Assembly (NCBI GenBank): GCA_030428105.1
Contig: JAUIBE010000012.1
Coordinates: 1 to 64,000, forward strand
DNA length: 64,000 bases
From: Gammaproteobacteria bacterium
Lineage (GTDB): Bacteria > Pseudomonadota > Gammaproteobacteria > Xanthomonadales > SZUA-36
Direction of reading: 5' to 3'
Below the pieces are notes generated by a model. That model was not told the DNA's origin. It saw only the letters and a program-made list of their open reading frames with translations, and searched no databases. Of this stretch, positions 52,681 to 63,315 are shown in pieces. The translations under genes and the position numbers were made by a program. Position 1 is the first letter of the stretch. Each line of letters begins with the position of its first letter.

Positions 52681-53910
52681 TCAAAATTCACCGCGGAACC
52701 AGCTCTTCACCCTGTCCAGGAATGAGTCGCCTCCAGCTCCGCCAATCATGGCCCGCCGGGATCCGGCCCGGCTGCCGCACAACAACAAACCCACGCCGGT
52801 GGCGTGGATCGGATTCGATACCACTTCGGATAAGCCGGTGACATAGCGCGGCGTGCCCAGTCGCACCGGCATGTGGAACAGCTCTTCAGCCAGTTCCTCC
52901 GCGCCTTCGATCTTCGAGGCCCCGCCGGTCATCACCAGGCCGGCGGCCACCATGTTCTCCAGCCCGCTGCGGCGCAGTTCGGCCTGCACCAGCGAGAACA
53001 GCTCGCGGTAGCGGGCTTCCACCACCTGGGCCAGCGTCTGGCGCGCCAGCCGGCGCGAGGTGCGGTCACCCACGCTGGGCACCTGGATGGTTTCGTCGTT
53101 GCGCGCCAGTTGTTCCAGCGCGCAGGCGTATTGCAGCTTGATGTCCTCGGCGTGCTGGGTGGGTGTGCGCAAAGCCACCGCGATGTCATTGGTGACCTGG
53201 TCGCCGGCAATCGGGATGCAGGCGGTGTGGCGAATGGCGCCATTGGTGAACACCGCGATGTCGGTGGTTCCCGCGCCAATGTCCACCAGGCACACACCCA
53301 GCTCTTTTTCGTCTTCGGCCAACACCGCGTGGCTTACTGCCAGCGGTTGCATGATCAGGTCGTCCACCGTCAGCCCGCAACGCGCCAGGCACTTGCCAAT
53401 GTTCTGGGTGGCGCTGAGTGCCGCGGTCACCACGTGCACATGCGCCTCCAGGCGCACCCCGGCCATGCCGATGGGCTGGCGAATGCCGTCCTGGTTGTCG
53501 ATCACGAATTCCTGCGGAATGGCGTGCAGTATTTTCTGGTCGGCAGCTACCGGCACCGCCCGGGCGGCTTCCAGCACGCGTTCCACGTCACCTTCCGAAA
53601 CCTCTTTGTCCTTGATCGCCACCGTGCCGTCTGAGTTCAGGCTGCGCAGGTGGTTGCCGGAAATCCCGCAGAACACCGAGTGAATCTCGCAGCCGGCCAT
53701 CAGTTCGGCCTCTTCCACGGCGCGCTGGATGGCATGCTCGGTGGAGGCCATGTCCACCACCACGCCGCGCTTGATGCCAGGCGAGGGGTGCGAACCCAGC
53801 CCGATTACTTCGACCGATCCGTCGGCCTGTATCTCGCCCACGATCGCGACGATCTTGGATGTCCCCACATCCAGACCAACAACCAGCGAGTTTTCTGTTT
53901 TTTTAGCCAT
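52681..53910 (-). CDS. ftsA: Cell division protein FtsA
   Basis: A 409-residue actin-fold protein with VGLDVGTSKIVAIVGE, VDIGAGTTDIAVF and GLVMTGGASKIEG. The C-terminal amphipathic helix SFLDRVKSWFRGEF tethers FtsZ filaments to the membrane. It follows ftsQ after 24 bases. Confidence 0.96.
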   Translation of the reverse strand: MAKKTENSLVVGLDVGTSKIVAIVGEIQADGSVEVIGLGSHPSPGIKRGVVVDMASTEHAIQRAVEEAELMAGCEIHSVFCGISGNHLRSLNSDGTVAIKDKEVSEGDVERVLEAARAVPVAADQKILHAIPQEFVIDNQDGIRQPIGMAGVRLEAHVHVVTAALSATQNIGKCLARCGLTVDDLIMQPLAVSHAVLAEDEKELGVCLVDIGAGTTDIAVFTNGAIRHTACIPIAGDQVTNDIAVALRTPTQHAEDIKLQYACALEQLARNDETIQVPSVGDRTSRRLARQTLAQVVEARYRELFSLVQAELRRSGLENMVAAGLVMTGGASKIEGAEELAEELFHMPVRLGTPRYVTGLSEVVSNPIHATGVGLLLCGSRAGSRRAMIGGAGGDSFLDRVKSWFRGEF

Positions 53911-53934
53911 TCCTGGTTTGTCCTGTTCCTTTCC

Positions 53935-54678
53935 TCAACGCCCCGTCATGGGGTTGCCTTCGTTTTCCGCCTCACCCGGCTCACGCCAATTCACCGCGAT
54001 GCCGTTGGTGTAACGCAGGTCGATCGATTGCGGCGGCACTTCCTGGTTTTCCATCAGCACCGGCCAGCTTGCCAGCAGGCGCTGCAGCCGTTCGGCCGGG
54101 GCATCACGCCCGATGCGCACCTCGGTGGCGTTGCTTAGCACCATGGCCCAGGCGCCGCGCTTGTCCTGTTTTAGCCGCGCTACCTCCAGGCCATGCTCGG
54201 AGAGCACCTGGTTGTATTCGCTCCACTTGCGCAGCAGCTCCTCGAAGTGCTGGTCAGGGCCTTCCAGCCAGGGCAGTCCTTGCAGGCCTGCGGCTTCGGG
54301 CACCGTGAACCGCTCGCCATTGGCCGAAACCAGCTCGGAGGCGTTCCAGTGGGCCACCGGACGATACTCGTCGACGGTGACCACCACGGTGTCGGGCCAT
54401 CGCTTCTCGATCTTCACCGCTGAAACCCAGGGAATGCGCACCGCGGTTTCGCGCAACGCGTCCATGTCGAGCGTGAAGAAGCTTGAGTCGGTCAGGGGTA
54501 TCAGCGACGCACGCAATTGTTCAGCGCTCACCCGGTCGAACTGGCCCTGAACTTCCAGCCAGCGGATTGGCCAGCGATCCCGCGTGGTGATGCCCAGGCT
54601 TATCCACACGCTGACGCCCAGCGCCAACAGGAGTAGCAGGAGCACCATCACGAACCCGGCTTGTCGCTGCAGGTTCAT
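53935..54678 (-). CDS. ftsQ: Cell division protein FtsQ
   Basis: A 247-residue bitopic protein. One transmembrane helix (VMVLLLLLLALGVSVWISLG) is followed by the POTRA domain (IRWLEVQGQFDRVSAEQL...) and a FtsQ-type beta domain (WPDTVVVTVDEYRPVAHW). It links FtsB/FtsL into the divisome. The ATG at 54678 overlaps the ddlB stop as ATGA; an ATG eight codons upstream also exists. Confidence 0.93.
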   Translation of the reverse strand: MNLQRQAGFVMVLLLLLLALGVSVWISLGITTRDRWPIRWLEVQGQFDRVSAEQLRASLIPLTDSSFFTLDMDALRETAVRIPWVSAVKIEKRWPDTVVVTVDEYRPVAHWNASELVSANGERFTVPEAAGLQGLPWLEGPDQHFEELLRKWSEYNQVLSEHGLEVARLKQDKRGAWAMVLSNATEVRIGRDAPAERLQRLLASWPVLMENQEVPPQSIDLRYTNGIAVNWREPGEAENEGNPMTGR

Positions 54679-55649
54679 AAGCTGGTCTCCAGGATGCGCC
54701 AAACCAGTTCATCAAAGCCGATGCCCACCTGCTCGGCCTCCTGCGGTACCAGGCTGTGGTCGGTCATTCCCGGAATGGTGTTCACTTCCAAGAACCACGG
54801 CTTGCCGTTGTCATCCAGCAGGAAATCGACCCGCCCCCAGCCACTGACGCCGAGCACGTCGTATGCGCGCAGGGCTTGCTCGCGCAGGGAAATCTCCAAC
54901 TCGGGTTCCAGGCCGCAGGGGCAGTAGTAGCGCGTCTCGTTCGATTCGTACTTGGCCTCGTAGTCATAAAATGCGCGCGGGGTTTCTATCTTGATCAATG
55001 GCAGCGTGATGCGGCCCAGCACGGCGCAGAAATATTCTCCGCCGCTGATTTCAGGTTCGACGATCACCGTCTTGCTGTACTGGCGCGCCAGCGCGACCGC
55101 CTGCTCAACTTCCTCGGCGGTTTCGGTGCGCGAGATACCGATACTGGAGCCCAGCCCGGCGGGCTTGACGAACAGCGGGAAATCAAATTTTCCGGTGGCG
55201 CGGCCGTAGTCGGTTTCGCCCGGGCCGAACAGTTCGAACGGCGGTGTACCAATACCCAGGCGCTCCCAGATCCACTTGGAGCGCACCTTGTCCATGGTCA
55301 GCGCCGAGGAAGGCATGTCGGCGCCGGTGTAGGGCACGCCCAGCAGATCGAGTGCGCCCTGCAGGGTGCCGTCCTCGCCGCCAGGGCCGTGCACCAGGTT
55401 GAACACCCGGTCGACCTCGCCATTGCGAATGCCATCAAACAGCGCCAGCGCGCCGTCGTACATCGTGTGCCGAATGCCCTGTCGCGTGAGCGCTGCGGAA
55501 ACCGCTTTGCCACCGTTAAGGGAAACCTCGCGCTCGGCGCTCTCGCCACCCACTACCAGGCCTACCTTGCCAAACACGCCGGGATCATCAAAACGGGGCG
55601 CAGGTATGCTTTCTGCATCAGCGCGGGAAATGGGATGGAAGCCGCTCAT
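54675..55649 (-). CDS. ddlB: D-alanine--D-alanine ligase
   Basis: A 324-residue ATP-grasp ligase. The start region VGLVVGGESAEREVSLNGG, LVHGPGGEDGTLQGALDLLG, the omega-loop/metal region and GRVDFLLDDNGKPWFLEVN are conserved. It supplies D-Ala-D-Ala for MurF. The N-terminus is about 18-20 residues longer than usual. It overlaps murC by 4 bases. Confidence 0.95.
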   Translation of the reverse strand: MSGFHPISRADAESIPAPRFDDPGVFGKVGLVVGGESAEREVSLNGGKAVSAALTRQGIRHTMYDGALALFDGIRNGEVDRVFNLVHGPGGEDGTLQGALDLLGVPYTGADMPSSALTMDKVRSKWIWERLGIGTPPFELFGPGETDYGRATGKFDFPLFVKPAGLGSSIGISRTETAEEVEQAVALARQYSKTVIVEPEISGGEYFCAVLGRITLPLIKIETPRAFYDYEAKYESNETRYYCPCGLEPELEISLREQALRAYDVLGVSGWGRVDFLLDDNGKPWFLEVNTIPGMTDHSLVPQEAEQVGIGFDELVWRILETSL

Positions 55650-57106
55650 GCGCCCTCCTCCATGCCTTCTTCGCGGATGGCCTGGGCAATGTGGCCAATG
55701 TTGCCGGCGCCCATCATCAGCACCAGGTCGCCGGCCTCGAGCATGGTCGGAAGTTCGTGCGGCAGGCGCTCGACATCCGGCACCAGCACCGGCTCAAGTT
55801 TTCCGCGGGTGCGAACCGACTGGCACAGCGCGCGCGCATCAAAGCCATCAATCGGATCCTCGCCCGCTGGGTACACATCGGTCACCACGAGGTGGTCGGC
55901 GCGCGACAGCACGTCGCTGAAGTCGTCGAACAGGTCGCGGGTGCGGGTATAGCGGTGCGGCTGGAACACCAGCACGATGCGGCGCTCCGGCCAACCCTGG
56001 CGTGCCGCCTCCAGCGTGGCGGCAATTTCGGATGGATGATGACCGTAGTCTTCCACCACCAGCACATCGCCATCGCCGGCAGGGAAGGTGCCGACCTCGG
56101 AAAAGCGCCGCCCGATGCCTTCGAAATGGTCCAGCGCGGACACCACCGTGGGAACCTCGATACCCAGTTCCCAGGCCACCGCGATGGCGCCCAGGGCGTT
56201 GAGCACGTTGTGGTTGCCCGGCAGGTTCAGGTGCACTTCCACGGCTTCGTCTTCACCGGGCAGGTGCAGGTCGAACTGCACCTTGCGACCCGCCTGGCGG
56301 ATGTTGCTGGCGCGCACGTCCGCGTCTTCGGAAAGACCGTAGCTAACCGTTGCGCGGGTGTTCTCGGCTGCCAGCGCGCGGCAATGCGGATCGTCGATGC
56401 ACAGAATCGCGGTGCCGTAGAACGGCAGGTGGTGCAGAAACTCGAGGAATGCCTTGCGCAGCGCATCAAAGCTGCCGCCATAGGCTTCCAGGTGATCACG
56501 ATCGATGTTGGTCACCAGCGCCATCACCGGCTGCAACAACAGGAATGACCCATCGCTCTCATCGGCCTCGGCCACCAGGTATTCGCCCTGGCCCAGGCGC
56601 GCGTGGCTGCCCCAGGCGTTGACCAGGCCGCCGATGACGAAGGTTGGGTCCAGGCCGGCCTCGGCCAGCAGGCTGGCGGTGAGGCTGGTGGTGGTTGTCT
56701 TGCCGTGGGTTCCCGCCACCGCGATACCGCGGCGAAAACGCATCAATTCGGCGAGCATTTCAGCGCGCGGCACCACTGGAATGCGTTGCTCGCGGGCGGC
56801 TTCCACTTCCGGATTGCTGGCGCGCACCGCGTTGGAAACCACCAGCACATCGGCATCCTGGATGTTGGCCGCATCGTGGTTCGGATAAACGGTTGCGCCC
56901 ATCTCCTGCAAACGCCGCGTGGCCCGGCTCTGGGCAATATCAGAGCCACTGACCGCGAAGCCCTGGTTAACCAGCACCTCGGCAATGCCGCTCATCCCGG
57001 CGCCGCCGATACCAACGAAATGCACCCGCCGAATGCGCCGCATCGGCGCCAGGTGCGTGCCGCGCACCGATTGGGCAGTCATGGTTTCAGCACGGGGCTC
57101 AGCCAC
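55646..57106 (-). CDS. murC: UDP-N-acetylmuramate--L-alanine ligase
   Basis: A 486-residue Mur ligase. The N-domain has VHFVGIGGAGMSGIAEVL, the ATP loop is VAGTHGKTTTTSL, and LVAEADESDGSFL and YGHHPSEIAATL follow. The GTG at 57106 is chosen because GGAGGT lies 5 bases before it; it overlaps the murG stop by 8 bases. ATG at 57082 is the alternative. Confidence 0.95.
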   Translation of the reverse strand: MAEPRAETMTAQSVRGTHLAPMRRIRRVHFVGIGGAGMSGIAEVLVNQGFAVSGSDIAQSRATRRLQEMGATVYPNHDAANIQDADVLVVSNAVRASNPEVEAAREQRIPVVPRAEMLAELMRFRRGIAVAGTHGKTTTTSLTASLLAEAGLDPTFVIGGLVNAWGSHARLGQGEYLVAEADESDGSFLLLQPVMALVTNIDRDHLEAYGGSFDALRKAFLEFLHHLPFYGTAILCIDDPHCRALAAENTRATVSYGLSEDADVRASNIRQAGRKVQFDLHLPGEDEAVEVHLNLPGNHNVLNALGAIAVAWELGIEVPTVVSALDHFEGIGRRFSEVGTFPAGDGDVLVVEDYGHHPSEIAATLEAARQGWPERRIVLVFQPHRYTRTRDLFDDFSDVLSRADHLVVTDVYPAGEDPIDGFDARALCQSVRTRGKLEPVLVPDVERLPHELPTMLEAGDLVLMMGAGNIGHIAQAIREEGMEEGA

Positions 57107-58190
57107 GAGTGACCTCCAGGCACATCCGTGCAACGCGTTCCGCGGAATCGGGCACGGCGACGCCGCGCGCTGCCACCGCAGCGGCCTGCATCACGTCACG
57201 GTGACGCGCACGCTCGCGCAGCGCAGCGGCAAGCGACTCCGCAGTCAACCCGGATTCCGGCAGGATCTGCGCCGCGCCAGCTTCCACCAGCACTTCGGCG
57301 TTGCGCGTCTGGTGGTCATCCACCGCGTGCGGGAACGGCACCAGGATGGCGCCAAGCCCGGCGGCCGCCAACTCGGAAACGGTCAAGGCGCCCGAGCGGC
57401 ACACCACCAGGTCGGCCCAACCGTAGGCGTCAGCCATGTCTTCAATAAAGGCGCTGACCTGGGCATCCAGGCCCAGCTCAGCGTATCGAGCGGCGGTGGA
57501 CTGTTCATCGCGCACGCCGGTCTGGTGACGAACAGTCGGGCGTTCGCCTGGCTCGAGCAGCGCAAGCGCCTCGGGCAGCACCCGGTTGAGCGCCTGGGCG
57601 CCCTGGCTGCCGCCGGTCACCAGCAACCGCGCGGGACCTTCGCGCCCTGCAAACCGCGCTTCTGGCGCAGGCAGGTCAACCACGTCGCGCCGCACCGGGT
57701 TGCCGCAGGTTTCCAGGCGTGGGGAGGTTGGCCACGTTCCTGGAAAAGCCTGCAGCACCCGTCGCGCAAAACGGGCAAGAAACTTGTTGGTCATGCCGGG
57801 TACACGATTCTGTTCGTGCACCAACAGCGGAACACCACGCAAGCGGGCAGCCAGGCCACCGGGGCCAGCCGCATAGCCGCCGAAACTGACGGCGCAGGCG
57901 GGGCGGTGCCTGCCAAACACGCGCAAGGCCTGCCACACGGCGCGCGCCAGCTTGAAAGGCGCAATCAGCCAGCCGACCGCGCCCTTTCCGCGCAAGCCGC
58001 GAATATCCACCGTGTCGATCTCGATACCGTGTTGCGGCACGCGGGTACATTCCATGGCGCCCGTGGCCCCCAGCCAGCGCACCGGCACCTCCAGCGTGCG
58101 CAGGGCATCGGCAACCGCGAGTCCGGGGAAGATATGCCCGCCGGTTCCACCGGCCATGATCAGGACGCCTTGCCTGGCTTTGGCGGTCAT
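57099..58190 (-). CDS. murG: UDP-GlcNAc:lipid I transferase MurG
   Basis: A 363-residue GT28 with MAGGTGGHIFPGLAVA, the membrane-associated GFGGYAAGP-type loop (here SFGGYAAGPGGLA), HEQNRVPGMTN, VTGGSQGAQALN and the UDP-GlcNAc site CRSGALTVSELAAAGLGAILVPFP. It makes lipid II at the inner membrane. The ATG at 58190 fits the family start; the upstream in-frame sequence is inside ftsW. Confidence 0.95.
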   Translation of the reverse strand: MTAKARQGVLIMAGGTGGHIFPGLAVADALRTLEVPVRWLGATGAMECTRVPQHGIEIDTVDIRGLRGKGAVGWLIAPFKLARAVWQALRVFGRHRPACAVSFGGYAAGPGGLAARLRGVPLLVHEQNRVPGMTNKFLARFARRVLQAFPGTWPTSPRLETCGNPVRRDVVDLPAPEARFAGREGPARLLVTGGSQGAQALNRVLPEALALLEPGERPTVRHQTGVRDEQSTAARYAELGLDAQVSAFIEDMADAYGWADLVVCRSGALTVSELAAAGLGAILVPFPHAVDDHQTRNAEVLVEAGAAQILPESGLTAESLAAALRERARHRDVMQAAAVAARGVAVPDSAERVARMCLEVTRG

Positions 58191-58191
58191 C

Positions 58192-59424
58192 TCAGAGCAA
58201 CCCTCCCGCCACGCCGTTGGTTCGATCGGCCTTGCGCGGCCGGCCGGCCACCGCCACCTGCACGTCGCGATCGAGTTCGTACTTGATGCGCAACACCACG
58301 GCAATGGCCACGATGGTCATGATCACGCTGCTGCCACCCGAACTGATCAGTGGCAGGGTCAGCCCCTTGGTGGGCAGCACGCCCAGGTTCACGCCAATGC
58401 TGACCAGCGCCTGCAGGCCAATCCACAGGCCTATTCCGTAGGCCAGGAAACCGGCGAATGGCCGCCCGCGTCGATGCGCCATCAGGCCGATCACCATGAT
58501 GCGCGCGATCAGCAGGAAGAACAGGCCCAGCACCAGCAGCACGCCGAGGAAACCAAATTCCTCGGCCAGCACGGCAAAAATGAAATCGGTATGCGCTTCG
58601 GGCAGGTAAAACAGCTTCTGGATGCTGGCGCCCAGGCCAACACCCAACCACTCGCCGCGGCCGACCGCGATCAGCGCCTGGGTAAGCTGGAAACCGGAAT
58701 TGAACGGATCCGACCACGGGTCCATGAAGCTGACAATACGGCGCAGGCGGTATGGCTCCATGGCCGCCCAGCCAAAGGCCGGCAGGGCCAAAGCGCCTAG
58801 CACGAAGATGTGTCGCCAGGCCGCTCCGGCCAGCCACACCATGCCGAAAATGATGGCGGTGAGCACCGCGGCGCTGCCCATGTCGGGCTGGATCAGCAGG
58901 ATCACCGACAACATGCCCGCCAGGATCAGTGGCTTGAGCGTATCGAAAAAGCGCGATTGAACGAATTCGGTTTTGCGCGCCAGGTAACCGGCCAGGTAGA
59001 TGATAACCATCAGCTTGACCGCTTCGACCACCTGGAAGTTGAAGAACCCGAGGCGAATCCAGCGGGTGGAGCCATTCACGGTATGCCCCAGCCCGGGCAC
59101 CAGAACCAGCAGCAGCGCAAGGGTGGCCAGCAACATCATCGGGCGACTGACACGCTCAAGGAAATCAATCGGGATGATCCGCAACGTGAGCGCCGCAGTG
59201 GTACCCACGGCGATAAAGATCACGTGGCGCAGCAGGTAATACCAACTGCTTACCCCGTGGCCCTCGGCCACCGCCACCGAGGCGGAACCCACCATCACCA
59301 GGCCAATGGACAGCAACAGCATCACCGGCACCAGCACCCAGTAATCGGGCGCGATACTCGGTGGGGCAGTACCCGCATGACGGGCCTGCACCTTGCTGGT
59401 GGATTTGGCCAGGGCTACTTTCAT
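58192..59424 (-). CDS. ftsW: Septal peptidoglycan polymerase FtsW
   Basis: A 410-residue SEDS protein with about ten transmembrane helices, [49 protein letters not shown] and [13 protein letters not shown]. It polymerises septal glycan with FtsI. Its ATG overlaps the mraY stop directly (4 bases), so no murD gene lies between them, unlike the E. coli order. Confidence 0.95.
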   Translation of the reverse strand: MKVALAKSTSKVQARHAGTAPPSIAPDYWVLVPVMLLLSIGLVMVGSASVAVAEGHGVSSWYYLLRHVIFIAVGTTAALTLRIIPIDFLERVSRPMMLLATLALLLVLVPGLGHTVNGSTRWIRLGFFNFQVVEAVKLMVIIYLAGYLARKTEFVQSRFFDTLKPLILAGMLSVILLIQPDMGSAAVLTAIIFGMVWLAGAAWRHIFVLGALALPAFGWAAMEPYRLRRIVSFMDPWSDPFNSGFQLTQALIAVGRGEWLGVGLGASIQKLFYLPEAHTDFIFAVLAEEFGFLGVLLVLGLFFLLIARIMVIGLMAHRRGRPFAGFLAYGIGLWIGLQALVSIGVNLGVLPTKGLTLPLISSGGSSVIMTIVAIAVVLRIKYELDRDVQVAVAGRPRKADRTNGVAGGLL

Positions 59425-60503
59425 CGCAGCTTCAGGGTCGCAAGACCGGCCAGAACGAGGACCACCGAGATAATCCAGAAGCGCACGATCACGCGCGGCT
59501 CGGGCCAGCCCTTGAGTTCGAAATGATGGTGAATCGGCGCCATGCGGAAGATCCGCTTGCCGGTGAGCTTGAACGACAGCACCTGGAGGATGACGGAGAC
59601 GGTCTCCATCACGAACACCCCGGCCATCACGATAAACACCAGTTCCTGGCGGACGATGACCGCGATGGTGCCCAGCGCCGCGCCAACAGCCAGCGCGCCA
59701 ATATCACCCATGAAAATCTGCGCCGGGTAGGTGTTGAACCACAGGAAACCCAGGCCCGCGCCAGCCAGGCCACCGCAGAAAATAGCCAGCTCGCCCGCGC
59801 CGGGAATGCTGGGCACGCCGAGGTAGTCAGAGAACACCACGTTGCCGGCCACGTAGGCAAAAATCCCCAGCGCCGAGGCCACGAACACGGAAGGCATAAT
59901 GGCCAGGCCATCCAGCCCGTCAGTGAGGTTCACCGCGTTGGAGAACCCCACGATCATGAAATAGGTGGTCACCATGTAGGCCCCGCCCAGCGGAAACACC
60001 ACGCCCTTGAAGAATGGAACGATCAGCTCGGTGCTGGCTGGAACATCGGCGGTGGCGTAAAGAAAAATCGCCGCGGCCAGGCCGACAATCGACTGGCCCA
60101 GGTATTTCCACCGCGCCGCCAGGCCACGTGAGTCCTGCAGCACGATCTTGCGGTAATCGTCGTACCAGCCGATCAGGCCAAAACCCAGGGTGACGAACAG
60201 CACCACCCAGACGTAACGGTTGGACAGGTCGGACCACAGCAAGCAGGACACCACGATGGCGAACAGGATCAAGGCGCCGCCCATGGTAGGCGTGCCCGAC
60301 TTGGCCTGGTGCGACTTCGGCCCCAGCTCGCGAATCGGCTGGCCCACCTGGCGACTGGCCAGGCGGCGAATGAATGCCGGCCCCAGGATCAGCGAAAGCG
60401 CCAGCGCGGTCAGGGCCGCCAGGATCGAACGCAGGGTGATGTAGCTGAACACGTTGAACCCGGGCTCAACCGTTTCCAGGTGTTGGAACAACCAGTACAG
60501 CAT
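59421..60503 (-). CDS. mraY: Phospho-N-acetylmuramoyl-pentapeptide transferase MraY
   Basis: A 360-residue polytopic enzyme with [21 protein letters not shown] (catalytic Asp pair), [14 protein letters not shown] and the C-terminal [22 protein letters not shown]. It makes lipid I on undecaprenyl phosphate. It starts inside the murF stop (TGATG, 1 base). Confidence 0.97.
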   Translation of the reverse strand: MLYWLFQHLETVEPGFNVFSYITLRSILAALTALALSLILGPAFIRRLASRQVGQPIRELGPKSHQAKSGTPTMGGALILFAIVVSCLLWSDLSNRYVWVVLFVTLGFGLIGWYDDYRKIVLQDSRGLAARWKYLGQSIVGLAAAIFLYATADVPASTELIVPFFKGVVFPLGGAYMVTTYFMIVGFSNAVNLTDGLDGLAIMPSVFVASALGIFAYVAGNVVFSDYLGVPSIPGAGELAIFCGGLAGAGLGFLWFNTYPAQIFMGDIGALAVGAALGTIAVIVRQELVFIVMAGVFVMETVSVILQVLSFKLTGKRIFRMAPIHHHFELKGWPEPRVIVRFWIISVVLVLAGLATLKLR

Positions 60504-61855
60504 CAGCCGGCCTCCCTCACGTCTTCCAGGCTTGCAGAACGACGCTCAAGCGCCTCGACCACGCGCTCCATTTTCATTGAGCGCGAACCCTTGATCAGGC
60601 AGTTGATGCCCGGGCGGATGTCCGCCAGCAACGCCTGGTTCAAAGCGTCGTGGTCGGCAAAATGTTGCGCGCCGGCGCCAAAACTCCGCACCGCCGCCTC
60701 GCTGAGCGGACCCAGCGCAAAAACGCGATCAACGCCCAGGGTGCGCGCCGCGTCGCCTACCTCGGCGTGCATCTTGGCGCCGTCGTCACCCAGCTCTTTC
60801 ATGTCGCCCAGCACCAGCCAGCGCTGGCCCTGCATTTCGTTCAACACGTGCAAGGCCGAGTACAGCGATGCCGGGTTGGCGTTGTATGTGTCATCGATAA
60901 CGGTCCAGCCAGCGCCCATCTGTTTCATCTCCAGGCGCCCCGGAGCCGGCCGGAATGAAGCCAGCCCTTCCTCGATGTCGGCCACGGAGAAGTCCAGCGC
61001 CAGGCCGATGGCGGCCGCGGCCGCGGCGTTAACCCGGTTATGCATGCCCGGAACGGGCAGGTTGAGACGGATAACACCGGCGGGTGATTCCAACCGCTCG
61101 CGGTCGATCACGCGCACATCGTTGCCTGCCTGTTCCCCGAAGGTAACCTGCTTGTCGGCAGTCGAGAGTTCGCGCCACAAGTCCAGCCAGGGCTGGTCGC
61201 CAAATATGACCGCGCAACCCGCTTTCGGCAGCGCCTCGAACATCTCGCCCTTGGCGCGCGCCACGCCTTCTTCACTGCCGAAGCCCTTGAGGTGGGCTGG
61301 TCCCACGTTGGTCACCACGCCGACATCAGGCCGGGCGATGCCAGCCAGGTAGGCAATATCGCCGGCCTGGCTGGCGCCCATCTCGAGCACCGCGTAACGG
61401 TGTGAGGCTTCGAGCCTGAACAGGCTCAGGGGCAGTCCAAGTTCATTGTTGTAATTGCCCCCGGTGGCGAGAGTATTCGATTGACGTCCAAGGATGGACG
61501 CCACCATCTGCTTGACCGTGGTCTTGCCGTTGCTGCCGGTAATGCCAACCACGGTTGGATTCAGCCGGCTGCGAATTTCTGCTGCAATGATGCCCAGCGC
61601 GCGGATCACGTCATCAACCACCAGCACCGGCACATCGAGGTCCAACGGGCGGCTGGCCAGGATCGCCGTGGCGCCCTGCTCAACCGCGACGCTGGCGTAA
61701 TCGTGGCCGTCCACGCGTTCGCCCTTGATGGCGGCGAACAAAGCGCCGGGGCTGGCCTGCCGGCTGTCGCTGACAATCTGGCTGACTGCGGCGTCCTGCG
61801 CAGGCGCCTGGCTACCAGCCAGCGCAGCGATTTCGGAAAGGCGCAGCTCGATCAT
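60503..61855 (-). CDS. murF: UDP-MurNAc-tripeptide--D-alanyl-D-alanine ligase
   Basis: A 450-residue Mur ligase with [42 protein letters not shown], and [13 protein letters not shown] with the nucleotide-binding Asp/Asn. It adds D-Ala-D-Ala to UDP-MurNAc-tripeptide. It overlaps murE by 4 bases. Confidence 0.96.
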   Translation of the reverse strand: MIELRLSEIAALAGSQAPAQDAAVSQIVSDSRQASPGALFAAIKGERVDGHDYASVAVEQGATAILASRPLDLDVPVLVVDDVIRALGIIAAEIRSRLNPTVVGITGSNGKTTVKQMVASILGRQSNTLATGGNYNNELGLPLSLFRLEASHRYAVLEMGASQAGDIAYLAGIARPDVGVVTNVGPAHLKGFGSEEGVARAKGEMFEALPKAGCAVIFGDQPWLDLWRELSTADKQVTFGEQAGNDVRVIDRERLESPAGVIRLNLPVPGMHNRVNAAAAAAIGLALDFSVADIEEGLASFRPAPGRLEMKQMGAGWTVIDDTYNANPASLYSALHVLNEMQGQRWLVLGDMKELGDDGAKMHAEVGDAARTLGVDRVFALGPLSEAAVRSFGAGAQHFADHDALNQALLADIRPGINCLIKGSRSMKMERVVEALERRSASLEDVREAG

Positions 61856-63315
61856 GCCGCCACCTCCAACGCCGCTTTCGCCGCTTCTTCGTCGCTGAAG
61901 GGGACACGGCGGTCGCCCAGGATCTGGTAGGTCTCGTGGCCCTTGCCGGCGATCAGGACAATGTCGCCCTCGCCGCTTGAACGCACCGCTTCACGAATGG
62001 CCTCACCGCGATCCGGCTCCAACAGGGCCTTGTCGCGCGCGCTCATGCCGGCAACCATGTCATCGAAGATCACCTGCTGTGATTCGGTGCGCGGGTTGTC
62101 ACTGGTGAAGATGATCCGGTCGCAACGCGATTCGGCCACCTGGGCCATCATCGGCCGCTTGCCTCGGTCGCGGTCTCCACCGCAACCCAGGACGCACACC
62201 ATGCGCCCGTGCAAGTGTGCACGCAGCGCTTTGAGCGCAGCTTCCAGTGCATCCGGGGTATGGGCGAAATCAACCACCACTACGGGCTTGCCGGCTTCAC
62301 CACCCAGGCGCAGCATGCGGCCCGGAACTGGCTGCATCATTTCCACCTGGTGCATCACCTCGGCCCAGTCCATACCCATCAGGGCCAGGGTTCCGGCCGC
62401 GGCGGCCAGGTTAGAGGCGTTGAAGCGCCCCAGCAGGCCGGTGTGCACGCTGTCTTTGCCCCACGGGCTTTCGATGCGAATGGTCATGCCAGCGGAATCC
62501 ATGCCGGACACCGCGGCGCGCAGCTCGGAAGAACCGTTGGTGCCGTAGCTCAGTACTTCCAGCTCGCCTGAAAATTCTTCGATCAACTGCTTTCCAAACG
62601 CATCGTCGTGGTTGATCACCGCGAACCGTGGTTTGCAATCGGAGAACATCCGCCGCTTGGCCGCGGCATAGGCTTCCACGCTGCCGTGGTAATCCAGGTG
62701 GTCGCGGCCCAGGTTGGTGAAGATGCCGGCTTCGAAGCGCACATCGGCGCAGCGTCCCTGGTCGAGGGCGTGCGAGGAGACCTCCATCGCCAGCCGCTCT
62801 ACCCCGACATCAACGCTGTCGGAAAGCATCTTCTGCAACTCGATTGGGCCCGGAGTTGTGAGGGCCGACGGCATCAATTTGCCAAACGGTCCGCTACCCA
62901 CAGTGCCGATCATCCCGGCATTGCCGGCACTGCGGTGCCAGGCCTGGGCCAGGAAGTGAGCCGTTGAAGTCTTGCCGTTGGTGCCGGTAACACCAACCAC
63001 GTCGAGGTGATGAGAAGGCGCGTGGAAGAACCGGGAAGCCAGGCTGGAGAGGTGGTGACCCAATCCCGGAACTTCCACGCAGGGTATGCCCATGGGGGGC
63101 ACAGAAAACTCGCCGTCATGAATGATGACTTTGGCCCCGGCCGCTTCGGCCTGGGCTGCAAACTGGAGGCCATGCGCCTGGTGGCCGGCCACGGCAACAA
63201 AGGCCATGCCCGGCTCAACCGCCCGTGAGTCAGCGGTGATGCCATCCACCACCAGCGCTGGAACATCGTCTTTCCAACCTTCCAACAGGGTTTGCAGGCT
63301 CATCGGGCAACTCAT
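61852..63315 (-). CDS. murE: UDP-MurNAc-dipeptide--meso-diaminopimelate ligase
   Basis: A 487-residue Mur ligase with GVTGTNGKTSTAHF, LAMEVSSHALDQGR, HLDYHGSVEAY and the DAP-selecting box TSDNPRTE. That box specifies meso-diaminopimelate rather than lysine, so the peptidoglycan is of the Gram-negative type. It overlaps ftsI by 4 bases. Confidence 0.96.
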   Translation of the reverse strand: MSCPMSLQTLLEGWKDDVPALVVDGITADSRAVEPGMAFVAVAGHQAHGLQFAAQAEAAGAKVIIHDGEFSVPPMGIPCVEVPGLGHHLSSLASRFFHAPSHHLDVVGVTGTNGKTSTAHFLAQAWHRSAGNAGMIGTVGSGPFGKLMPSALTTPGPIELQKMLSDSVDVGVERLAMEVSSHALDQGRCADVRFEAGIFTNLGRDHLDYHGSVEAYAAAKRRMFSDCKPRFAVINHDDAFGKQLIEEFSGELEVLSYGTNGSSELRAAVSGMDSAGMTIRIESPWGKDSVHTGLLGRFNASNLAAAAGTLALMGMDWAEVMHQVEMMQPVPGRMLRLGGEAGKPVVVVDFAHTPDALEAALKALRAHLHGRMVCVLGCGGDRDRGKRPMMAQVAESRCDRIIFTSDNPRTESQQVIFDDMVAGMSARDKALLEPDRGEAIREAVRSSGEGDIVLIAGKGHETYQILGDRRVPFSDEEAAKAALEVAA

